7,078 nt of DNA from Chloroflexota bacterium (GTDB lineage: Bacteria > Chloroflexota > Limnocylindria > QHBO01), in the NCBI GenBank assembly GCA_031177555.1, contig JAPSGM010000104.1, positions 1 to 7,078 on the forward strand. The letters are read 5' to 3'. The notes beneath the pieces were generated by a model. The model had not been told where the DNA came from, searched no databases, and saw only the letters and a list, made by a program, of their open reading frames with translations. The position numbers were made by a program, and so were the translations under genes. Positions 1 through 7,078 of the stretch are shown in pieces. How positions within the stretch are numbered: the stretch's first letter is position 1; each line of letters opens with the position of its first letter.

Positions 1-456
1 GCCCAGCCGCTCGGCAATGGTCCGGATCGTCTGATCGACGGGATCGTTGATGCTGACATGGCCCTTCACCTGCGGGCCGACGATCAGCTTCTCCATGTAC
101 GTGTCCGGCGCGTGCATCAGGCCGCCGGGTTCCGAGGCGGCCAGCACGGCGGTGGCGTTGGCCGAACCGGTGGCAACCAGGTTCGTCCCCTCCAGCGGGT
201 CCACGGCGATGTCGACCGATACCGCCGCCTCGGGGTTCCCGACCCGCTCGCCGATGTAGAGCATGGGCGCCTTGTCGCGCTCGCCCTCACCGATGACGAT
301 GGTGCCGCTGATCTCCGCCTCCTCCATGGCGCGACGCATGGCCTCCGTGGCGGCGTTGTCGGCTCCGTCGCGATCGCCCCGTCCCATGAGGCGGGCCGCA
401 GCAATGGCCCCCGCCTCGGTGGCCGCGACCGCCTCGACGGAGAGCAGCTTCTCCAT
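1..456 (-). CDS. glpX: Class II fructose-1,6-bisphosphatase (GlpX family), N-terminal part, cut by the window edge
   Basis: This enzyme hydrolyses fructose-1,6-bisphosphate to fructose-6-phosphate in the cytoplasm, the committed step of gluconeogenesis. In some lineages it also acts on sedoheptulose-1,7-bisphosphate. The 152 visible residues start MEKLLSVEAV and contain the family signatures: MGRGDRDGAD (24-33), IGEGERDKAPMLYIGE (55-70), VDIAVDPLEGTN (81-92) and YMEKLIVGP (120-128). Asp33, Glu57, Asp86 and Glu89 fall where the Mg/Mn-binding and catalytic residues of E. coli GlpX lie. Family members have about 320-340 residues, so more than half, including the C-terminal substrate-binding part, is missing off the left edge. 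The ATG lies 5 bp after the purH stop and no Shine-Dalgarno sequence precedes it, so translation probably depends on ribosomes finishing purH. I see no frameshift. Family assignment is secure; physiological substrate range is inferred. Confidence 0.95.
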   Translation of the reverse strand, partial: MEKLLSVEAVAATEAGAIAAARLMGRGDRDGADNAATEAMRRAMEEAEISGTIVIGEGERDKAPMLYIGERVGNPEAAVSVDIAVDPLEGTNLVATGSANATAVLAASEPGGLMHAPDTYMEKLIVGPQVKGHVSINDPVDQTIRTIAERLG

Positions 457-461
457 CGGGC

Positions 462-2006
462 CTAGTGCCGGAAGTGGCGACGGCCGGTGAACACCATCGC
501 CATGTGGTGACGGTCGGCGACCTCGATTGCCATCTCGTCGCGGATGCTGCCGCCGGGCTGGATGATGGCCGTCACGCCGGCCTGGGCCGCGATCTGGATC
601 CCATCGGGGAAGGGGAAGTACGCGTCGCTGGCCATGACCGACAGCGGGGCGCGCTCGCCGGCCTTGCGCAGCGCCACCTCGACGCTCACCACGCGGGACG
701 GCTGTCCGGCACCCATCCCGATCATGGCGTGCTTCTTGGCGAGCACGACCGCGTTCGACTTCACGTGACGCACCGCGCGCCACCCGAAAAGGAGGTCAGT
801 CAGCTCCTCCAGGGTCGGGCGGCGCTGGGTGACCACCTGCAGCTTGTTGCGATCCTCCTCCAGGTTGTCCTGGGTCTGGACCAGCAGCCCGCCGCCGATG
901 CGCTTGAAGTCGAAGTTGCCGATCCCCAGGTCCTCGCCGTTGCTCCCCGCCGGCGGAACCTCGATGATCTCGAAGCCCTTCTTGGTGCGCAGGATCTCGA
1001 GCGCCTCGTCGGTGTAGCCGGGCGCCACGATGGCCTCGAAGAACCCGGGCCGGATGGCGCGCGCGGTCGCCTCGTCCACCACCCGGTTGGCGCCGATGAT
1101 CCCGCCATAGGCACTGACGCTGTCGCCCTCCAGCGCCAGCCGGAACGCCTCGGCCAGGTCCACCACGCTGGCCAGCCCGCACGGGTTGCCGTGCTTGACG
1201 ATCGTCACCGTGGGCGTCTTGAAGTCGCTGGCGATGCTCCACGCCGCGTCCAGGTCGAGCAGGTTGTTGAAGCTGAGGTCCTTGCCGGCGATCTGCCGCG
1301 CGCTGCTGATGGAGCCGTCGCCCTGCGCCGGGTCGGCGTAGAAGGCGCCCAGCTGGTGCGGGTTCTCGCCGTAGCGCAGGTCGGACTTCTTCTCCACGAC
1401 CAGGGTCATGCGGCTGGGAAACAGCGTGCCGGCCTGGCGGTTGAGGTAGCTGGCGATGTGGGCGTCGTACGCAGCGGTCAGCGCAAACGCCTCGGCCGCC
1501 AGCTTCTGGCGCGTCTCCGGGCTGACCGCCTCGAGCGACTTGAGGTCGCGCAGGACCGATGCGTACTGGGTCTTGTCGCTGACCGCCGCCACCCCCGGGA
1601 AGTTCTTGGCCGCAGCTCGCAGCAGCGCCACGCCGCCGATGTCGATCTTCTCGAGCGCCTGGTCCAGGGTGGTGGCTGGGTCGCGTACCGTCTCGGCGAA
1701 TGGGTAAAGGTTGACCACCACCACGTCCAGCTGCTCGATGCCGTGCTCGGCCAGCTGCGCCAGGTGGTCCGGCTGGTCCCGCCGCGCCAGCAGCCCGGCG
1801 AAGATCCTGGGGTGGAGCGTCTTCACGCGTCCGCCCAGGATTTCGGGCGAATTGGTCAGGTCGGTGACGGGGCGCACGTCGATGCCGTTCTCCGCCAGGT
1901 GCGCGCGGGTCCCGTCGGTGGCGAAGCACTCGACGCCGGCCTCCTGCAGGCCCCGCGTCAGCTCGGCGATGCCTTCACGGTCCGAGACGGAGAGGAGAGC
2001 GCGCAA
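462..2006 (-). CDS. purH: Bifunctional AICAR transformylase / IMP cyclohydrolase PurH
   Basis: PurH catalyses the last two steps of de novo purine synthesis in the cytoplasm: formylation of AICAR with 10-formyl-tetrahydrofolate, then ring closure to IMP. The 514-residue length is normal. Residues 1 to about 195 form the MGS-like cyclohydrolase domain, with GGRVKTLHPRIFAG (58-71) and RAAAKNFPGV (130-139); their lysines match conserved cyclohydrolase-site residues. The rest is the transformylase domain, with RYGENPHQ (211-218), FNNLLDLDAAW (246-256), the catalytic Lys-His of VKHGNPCG (270-277), VKSNAVVLAK (415-424), SDAYFPFPDG (460-469) and a typical end, FTGRRHFRH. The start is TTG at 2006-2004. 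It is preferred because the protein then begins with the expected RALLSVSDREG and because GAGGT lies 6 nt upstream (2017-2013). A perfect TATAAT lies 50 nt upstream. glpX follows 5 bp downstream, suggesting one transcript. Confidence 0.98.
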   Translation of the reverse strand: MRALLSVSDREGIAELTRGLQEAGVECFATDGTRAHLAENGIDVRPVTDLTNSPEILGGRVKTLHPRIFAGLLARRDQPDHLAQLAEHGIEQLDVVVVNLYPFAETVRDPATTLDQALEKIDIGGVALLRAAAKNFPGVAAVSDKTQYASVLRDLKSLEAVSPETRQKLAAEAFALTAAYDAHIASYLNRQAGTLFPSRMTLVVEKKSDLRYGENPHQLGAFYADPAQGDGSISSARQIAGKDLSFNNLLDLDAAWSIASDFKTPTVTIVKHGNPCGLASVVDLAEAFRLALEGDSVSAYGGIIGANRVVDEATARAIRPGFFEAIVAPGYTDEALEILRTKKGFEIIEVPPAGSNGEDLGIGNFDFKRIGGGLLVQTQDNLEEDRNKLQVVTQRRPTLEELTDLLFGWRAVRHVKSNAVVLAKKHAMIGMGAGQPSRVVSVEVALRKAGERAPLSVMASDAYFPFPDGIQIAAQAGVTAIIQPGGSIRDEMAIEVADRHHMAMVFTGRRHFRH

Positions 2007-2012
2007 GAAGCG

Positions 2013-2017
2013 ACCTC
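2013..2017 (-). promoter_or_regulatory. Ribosome binding site fixing the purH TTG start
   Basis: On the minus strand the bases read GAGGT, complementary to the end of 16S rRNA, and sit 6 nt before the TTG at 2006-2004. This spacing supports the rare TTG as the true start. The family-conserved N-terminus also begins exactly there. Confidence 0.7.
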
Positions 2018-2055
2018 GTGCTGCGGCGGGCCATGGTGCTGGATCGGGGGACGCG

Positions 2056-2061
2056 ATTATA
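2056..2061 (-). promoter_or_regulatory. Probable -10 element of the purH promoter
   Basis: The minus strand carries an exact TATAAT in otherwise very GC-rich DNA, which makes a chance match less likely. It would place the transcription start near 2049 and give a leader of about 40 nt before the purH TTG, with the GAGGT site in it. No good -35 is visible: at 16-18 bp spacing the best hexamer (CTATCA, 2083-2078) matches TTGACA at only three positions. No purine-repressor operator is recognisable. Confidence 0.55.
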
Positions 2062-2077
2062 GCCGCGCCATCGGCTC

Positions 2078-2086
2078 TGATAGACT
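2078..2086 (+). promoter_or_regulatory. Candidate extended -10 promoter for the plus-strand membrane protein gene, probably leaderless
   Basis: The sequence TGATAGACT fits an extended -10 element (TG, one base, then TAGACT, four of six matches to TATAAT). It ends 9 nt before the ATG at 2096. Transcription starting about 7-10 nt downstream would begin at or within a few bases of that ATG, giving a leaderless mRNA. In agreement, no Shine-Dalgarno-like purine run precedes the ATG. The position where a -35 would lie overlaps the TATAAT assigned to purH on the other strand. Confidence 0.4.
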
Positions 2087-2095
2087 CCGCCGCCG

Positions 2096-2512
2096 ATGAG
2101 CCTTCTCTTCGAGTCCTTCACGCCCCTCAACTTCCCGGACCTGTTCACGCTGATGTGGGCCGGGGCGCTCTTGATCGTGCTGGGGTCCATCGCGGTCTAC
2201 ACGCTCGCCCAGCGTCGCTACCGCCGTTACCCGGAGATCCTGGCGCTGCACGAGTGGGTGTTCTGGTCCATCGTGGTGACGTGGGGCATCATCCCGCTCC
2301 TGGTCATCATCCACGTGCCCCTGCTGCTGATGCTGCTGATCGTGGTTCCCGGCATGGCGGTCGCCGCCTGGGCCACGTTCGTGAAGTTCCCGCCCCTGGT
2401 GACCGCCATGAACGATGAGATCCGGCGGCGACGCTTCGTGCCGCCGCCCCGCCGCTCGGAGAGGGAGCGCGCGCGTCCGACGCCCGCGGGACGCCGCCGG
2501 AAGCACCGCTAG
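2096..2512 (+). CDS. Small basic membrane protein of unknown function, three predicted helices
   Basis: I do not recognise a family. The 138-residue protein begins MSLLFESFTP and has hydrophobic segments at about 17-38, 53-74 and 76-96. The last two are joined only by a short turn around His73-Pro75 and so form a helical hairpin. The loop after helix 1 (QRRYRRYPE) is positively charged, and so is the 42-residue tail, which is dominated by Arg, Pro and Lys and ends GRRRKHR. By the positive-inside rule this predicts an outside N-terminus and a cytoplasmic tail that could bind nucleic acid, ribosomes or acidic lipid. There is no signal-peptide cleavage site and no catalytic motif. G/C bias at third positions supports real coding. 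The gene stands alone on the plus strand, divergent from purH, with a probable leaderless start. Its function is unknown; a tail-mediated binding role is speculation. Confidence 0.8.
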   Translation: MSLLFESFTPLNFPDLFTLMWAGALLIVLGSIAVYTLAQRRYRRYPEILALHEWVFWSIVVTWGIIPLLVIIHVPLLLMLLIVVPGMAVAAWATFVKFPPLVTAMNDEIRRRRFVPPPRRSERERARPTPAGRRRKHR

Positions 2513-2519
2513 GAGAAGC

Positions 2520-2825
2520 TCACGGTTCCACGCCGCGCTCCTTCGCGGCGGGGAGGGTCCGGATGACTTCGATCTGCACTGACGCCACGATCCGATCGAG
2601 CTCGCTCCGCGCCGCCCCCGCAGTCTGCGGTTCCGAGGCGGTCCAGATGACCAATCGATAGCCGTTGACGTCGATGGCCCGAAGCGTCCCGACGTCGCTG
2701 TCTCTCATGGCCGGGACGCAGGAGTACGCGCGCCTCACGGACGAGGAGGCGCTCGTCGCCGATGCAGGTTGACGAATCAGCCGGACCCACCGCTCGGACC
2801 TGCTGGCCCAGGTTGGAGGCACCAC
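2520..2825 (-). CDS. Doubtful small ORF, possibly the remnant C-terminus of a secreted protein
   Basis: This frame encodes up to 101 residues from a GTG at 2825, or 62 from the first ATG at 2708; neither start has a Shine-Dalgarno sequence. Third-position G/C is high from about 2770 down to the stop, and the segments RAIDVNGYRLVIWTASEP and SELDRIVASVQIE read like natural protein: a beta strand with an acidic turn, then an amphipathic helix and a final strand. This resembles the ends of secreted or lipoprotein domains in high-GC bacteria, but I cannot name a family. There is no N-terminal signal sequence, lipobox or upstream domain, and upstream of about 2800 the codons lose G/C bias. The best reading is a decayed 3' end of a lost gene. 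A genuine short protein is possible. It would be convergent with the plus-strand gene, with only 7 nt between their stop codons. Confidence 0.35.
   Translation of the reverse strand: MVPPTWASRSERWVRLIRQPASATSASSSVRRAYSCVPAMRDSDVGTLRAIDVNGYRLVIWTASEPQTAGAARSELDRIVASVQIEVIRTLPAAKERGVEP
2531..2550 (+). terminator. GC-rich hairpin 18 nt after the plus-strand gene, weak terminator candidate
   Basis: CGCCGCG (2531-2537) pairs perfectly with CGCGGCG (2544-2550) around a 6-nt loop. The position just after the TAG at 2510-2512 suits transcription termination. No T-run follows on either strand, so it is not a classical intrinsic terminator. It also lies inside the last codons of the weak minus-strand ORF, so it could be incidental. 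Confidence 0.25.
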
Positions 2826-2853
2826 GGAGCCGGGGCGACTGCCCCGGCCTCCG
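2825..2853 (-). terminator. Strong GC hairpin downstream of the surE / microprotein genes
   Basis: GCCGGGGC (2829-2836) pairs perfectly with GCCCCGGC (2841-2848) around the loop GACT. The stem extends by four more pairs (CGGA with TCCG) across a one-base bulge, giving about 12 bp. It starts 39 nt after the microprotein stop and is the most stable hairpin I found by eye. No T-tract follows on the minus strand (TCCGTGGTG), so it could be a Rho-dependent or RNA-stabilising 3' end rather than a canonical terminator. Confidence 0.35.
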
Positions 2854-2892
2854 GATGGCTCTAGCTGAAAAGTGCTACCCGCACGCCGCCTG

Positions 2893-2964
2893 TTACAGGA
2901 CGCCGAGCAGCCACAGGATCAGCAGGATGAGCAGGATCGTCCCGATGATTCCGAGGCCGAACAT
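2893..2964 (-). CDS. 23-residue single-helix hydrophobic membrane microprotein
   Basis: This ORF is short enough to be missed by length cut-offs, but it is well supported. The ATG at 2964-2962 is preceded by AAGGAGG (2976-2970) with 5-nt spacing, the best ribosome binding site in the window. Nearly all of its codons end in G or C, and it stops with TAA. The product starts MFGLGIIGTI and continues with a Leu/Ile-rich run to ILWLLGVL: one transmembrane segment spanning almost the whole chain, with no charged residue. It resembles the first helix of very small bacterial membrane proteins such as the DUF3309 and lmo0937-like families, but those continue into a second half that is absent here. It lies 98 nt downstream of surE on the same strand and may share its transcript. 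Roles for such peptides (membrane stress sensing, modulation of a transporter or protease, type I toxin-like action) are only possibilities. Confidence 0.7.
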   Translation of the reverse strand: MFGLGIIGTILLILLILWLLGVL

Positions 2965-2969
2965 CGGTG

Positions 2970-2976
2970 CCTCCTT
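2970..2976 (-). promoter_or_regulatory. Perfect Shine-Dalgarno sequence of the microprotein gene
   Basis: The minus strand reads AAGGAGG, followed by the 5-nt spacer CACCG and then ATG. A 7-nt match to the anti-Shine-Dalgarno sequence at good spacing is the main evidence that this very short ORF is translated. Confidence 0.75.
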
Positions 2977-3002
2977 CCCTTACGACTTCGCGTCGCTCTC
3001 GT

Positions 3003-3047
3003 GCGGGCTCCCCCGCATACCCGTACCGGATGTCGCACGTCGCGTGC
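3003..3047 (-). promoter_or_regulatory. surE-microprotein spacer with a palindrome and a small hairpin
   Basis: Two inverted repeats lie between the surE stop and the microprotein start. GCACG-TCG-CGTGC at 3035-3047 is a 13-bp palindrome that could be an operator or a small stem. GCGGG-CTCC-CCCGC at 3003-3016 could form a hairpin in the microprotein leader. There is no T-tract after either and no clear -35/-10 pair, so an own promoter for the microprotein is not demonstrated. Confidence 0.3.
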
Positions 3048-3062
3048 CAGACCGCAATCCAA

Positions 3063-3860
3063 TCAGGATTCGTCCTCCTCGACCGGCTCCGGCGGCCGCT
3101 CCGGCGGCCCCTCGTCGAACTCCTCCAGCGGCGCCGCGCGTCGCAGTGCTTCCAGGCCCTCGTGGGCGGTCACGTCGATGAGCAGAGGCGTCATCGACGT
3201 GTAGCCGTACTGGACCGCCCACAGGTCGGTCTCCCCTTCCGTCTCCTCGATCGGAACAACGGTGAACCAGTAGTGCTGCCGGCCCATCGGATCCTGGGCG
3301 GGGACGACCTTCCCGTCGTAGTGCTTGATCGCCAGGCGAGTCCAGCGCATGCCGCGCGGATGGCGCGGGATGTTCACGTTCAGCAGCTCCAGCGAGTCCT
3401 TGGGCAGGAGGCAGTCCAGCACGCTGGTGACGTGTGGCTCGAGCGCCTCGAAGTCCGGCTCGTCGCCGGTCACCGGCGTGCTGAACGCGATGCCGCGCAC
3501 CCCGAACAGCACCGCCTGCCGCGCGGCGGCCACCGTCCCGGAGTGCCAGGCGCCGTGGCCCAGGTTGGTGCCCAGGTTGATCCCCGACAGGACGACGTCG
3601 ACCCGCTCCCACTGGAACATGCCGAGGGCCACGCAGTCGGCCGGCGTGCCGTTGACGCGGTACGCCTCCACTCCGAGCTCCTCCATTACCGGCGTGCGCT
3701 TGTACGTCAGCGGCCGCGCGGCGGTGATGGAGTGCCCGGCCGCGCTCTGCTCGACGTCCGGCGCCACCACCCGCACCTCGCCGAACCTCGTGGCCGCGCG
3801 CGCGAGCGCCGCGATTCCCGGCGAGTAGATGCCGTCGTCGTTGGCGACCAGGATCCTCAT
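3063..3860 (-). CDS. surE: 5'/3'-nucleotidase SurE (stationary-phase survival phosphatase)
   Basis: SurE is a cytoplasmic, metal-dependent phosphatase that dephosphorylates nucleoside monophosphates and, in some species, short polyphosphate. It is linked to stress and stationary-phase survival. The 265-residue protein begins with the signature MRILVANDDG. The four canonical metal ligands are in their usual places: Asp8, Asp9, Ser39 (in APDVEQSAAGHS) and Asn95 (in LSGINLGTNLGHG, 91-103). HSGTVAAARQA (106-116), YRVNGTPADC (67-76) and YTSMTPLL (220-227) are also typical. The ATG at 3860 is chosen because this motif must be N-terminal; the frame stays open upstream but that extension is not SurE-like. 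AGGGAG (3876-3871) lies 10 nt upstream. The last 25 or so residues form an acidic, proline-rich tail (EEFDEGPPERPPEP and onward) beyond the core fold. It lies 106 bp downstream of clpB with no AT-rich promoter visible between, so cotranscription is likely. Confidence 0.97.
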   Translation of the reverse strand: MRILVANDDGIYSPGIAALARAATRFGEVRVVAPDVEQSAAGHSITAARPLTYKRTPVMEELGVEAYRVNGTPADCVALGMFQWERVDVVLSGINLGTNLGHGAWHSGTVAAARQAVLFGVRGIAFSTPVTGDEPDFEALEPHVTSVLDCLLPKDSLELLNVNIPRHPRGMRWTRLAIKHYDGKVVPAQDPMGRQHYWFTVVPIEETEGETDLWAVQYGYTSMTPLLIDVTAHEGLEALRRAAPLEEFDEGPPERPPEPVEEDES

Positions 3861-3966
3861 GGACCGATGGCTCCCTGCAAGTCCACGTCCACGGCCGACG
3901 ACCGACAGCGCCCGATGGGCGCGCCAGGCCCGCGACGCCCGGGCGCGATTCGGGCAGGTCCAGCGG

Positions 3967-6605
<2,639 letters not shown>

Positions 6606-6606
<1 letters not shown>

Positions 6607-7078
6607 CAGTGCACCTCGCCGTCACGCCGCGGGTCCGGCTGTGGATGGCGGGCCAGGATCTCGGCCACATCCCGCCGAGCCTCCGCGTCGAGGTCCGGCA
6701 GTACCACCCGAACCCGGACCACCAGGTCACCCTTCTCCGATCGGCCGCGCTTCGGTAGGCCGCGCCCGGCCAGCCGGATCTCCTGCCCGTTCTGCGTGTT
6801 CGGCCGGATGCGCAGCTTCACGCTGCCCGCCGGCGTCGGCACGCGCACCTCGGCGCCCAGCAGCGCCTCGGCCAGCGTCAGTGCCAGCTCCGTCACCAGG
6901 TCGGCCCCGCGGCGCTCGAAGCGCGGGTCGGGCAGCACCTTGACGGTGACGACCAGGTCGCCCGCCTCCGACCGCTCACCCGCCCGTAGGCCGGCGCCGC
7001 GCAGGCGGATCCGCGCCCCGTCGGCCACGCCGGCGGGGATCTTGACCTGGATCCGGCGACCGTCGACGTTGACCATCC
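6606..7078 (-). CDS. dnaJ: DnaJ-family co-chaperone, C-terminal substrate-binding part, cut by the window edge
   Basis: DnaJ/Hsp40 proteins bind unfolded substrates and stimulate the DnaK ATPase. Only the last 156 or so residues are visible. They comprise the end of C-terminal domain I, with VDGRRIQVKIPAGVADGARI and RLRGAG, then GDLVVTVKVLPDPRFERRGADL, and domain II with the typical EALLGAEVRVPTPAGSVKLR segment, RPNTQNGQEIRLAGRGLP and GDLVVRVRVVLP. The J-domain (with HPD) and any Cys-rich zinc finger lie beyond the right edge. The DGRRIQVKIPAG lead-in and short tail without a long dimerisation segment suit a CbpA-like (type B) protein slightly better than classical DnaJ, so cbpA is an alternative name. 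The true start is outside; the ATG at 7076 is an internal Met. Its TGA overlaps the clpB ATG, indicating translational coupling in a chaperone operon. Confidence 0.9.
6612..6617 (-). promoter_or_regulatory. clpB ribosome binding site inside the end of the dnaJ-like gene
   Basis: The minus strand reads GAGGTG 5 nt before the clpB ATG and lies within the final codons of the upstream gene (Gly-Glu-Val-His-stop). With the TGATG stop/start overlap it indicates coupled translation of the co-chaperone and the disaggregase. Confidence 0.7.

Noticed and set aside
465..2099. Plus-strand ORF of 544 codons lying antisense to purH
   Set aside because: purH is unmistakable on the other strand. High GC removes stop codons from the antisense frame, and the translation has low-complexity His/Arg/Val/Leu composition with no domain.
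2867..2880. AGTGCTA as half of a CIRCE (HrcA) heat-shock operator
   Set aside because: The matching TTAGCACTC half at 9-nt spacing is absent, and the site lies downstream rather than upstream of the chaperone genes.
3881..3892. Tandem GTCCAC repeat upstream of surE as an operator
   Set aside because: Only two 6-bp copies, easily chance, with no promoter element nearby.
3908..3922. GCGCCC-GAT-GGGCGC hairpin between clpB and surE as an intrinsic terminator
   Set aside because: The stem is only 6 bp with a 3-nt loop, and no T-run follows on the minus strand. Such pairs are common by chance at this GC content.

Overview
The window is very GC-rich, and every complete gene shows the strong G/C bias at third codon positions that goes with this. 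It looks like chromosomal housekeeping DNA from a high-GC bacterium. Gene content and the style of the DnaJ and ClpB proteins would fit Chloroflexota or a similar terrestrial lineage. No marker in the window fixes the phylum, so that placement is a guess.

Layout. Almost everything is on the minus strand, in two groups. The right-hand group (7078 down to about 2830) is a protein quality-control and stress cluster. It holds the C-terminal part of a DnaJ-family co-chaperone (cut by the window end), clpB (stop and start codons overlap by one base), then surE about 106 bp further on. After surE comes a 23-residue single-helix membrane microprotein with the best Shine-Dalgarno sequence in the window. 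The left-hand group (2061 down to 1) is purH followed 5 bp later by a class II fructose-1,6-bisphosphatase gene (glpX), which runs off the window. Between the groups, one gene on the plus strand (2096-2512) encodes a small, very basic three-helix membrane protein that I do not recognise. It diverges from purH across an 89-bp region where two candidate promoters overlap.

How the genes work together. DnaJ recruits DnaK to aggregated substrates and ClpB threads them out, so DnaJ-ClpB is a functional pair. SurE is a nucleoside 5'-monophosphate phosphatase linked to survival under stress. PurH makes IMP, and GlpX acts in gluconeogenesis.

The stretch from 2513 to 2892 has no convincing intact gene. 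It holds a weak minus-strand ORF that may be the remnant of a secreted protein's C-terminus, plus two GC-rich hairpins. I found no mobile element, CRISPR array, tRNA, rRNA or clear new defence system. The least ordinary items are the microprotein, the overlapping divergent promoters with a probable leaderless start, and a possible internal GTG start in clpB.
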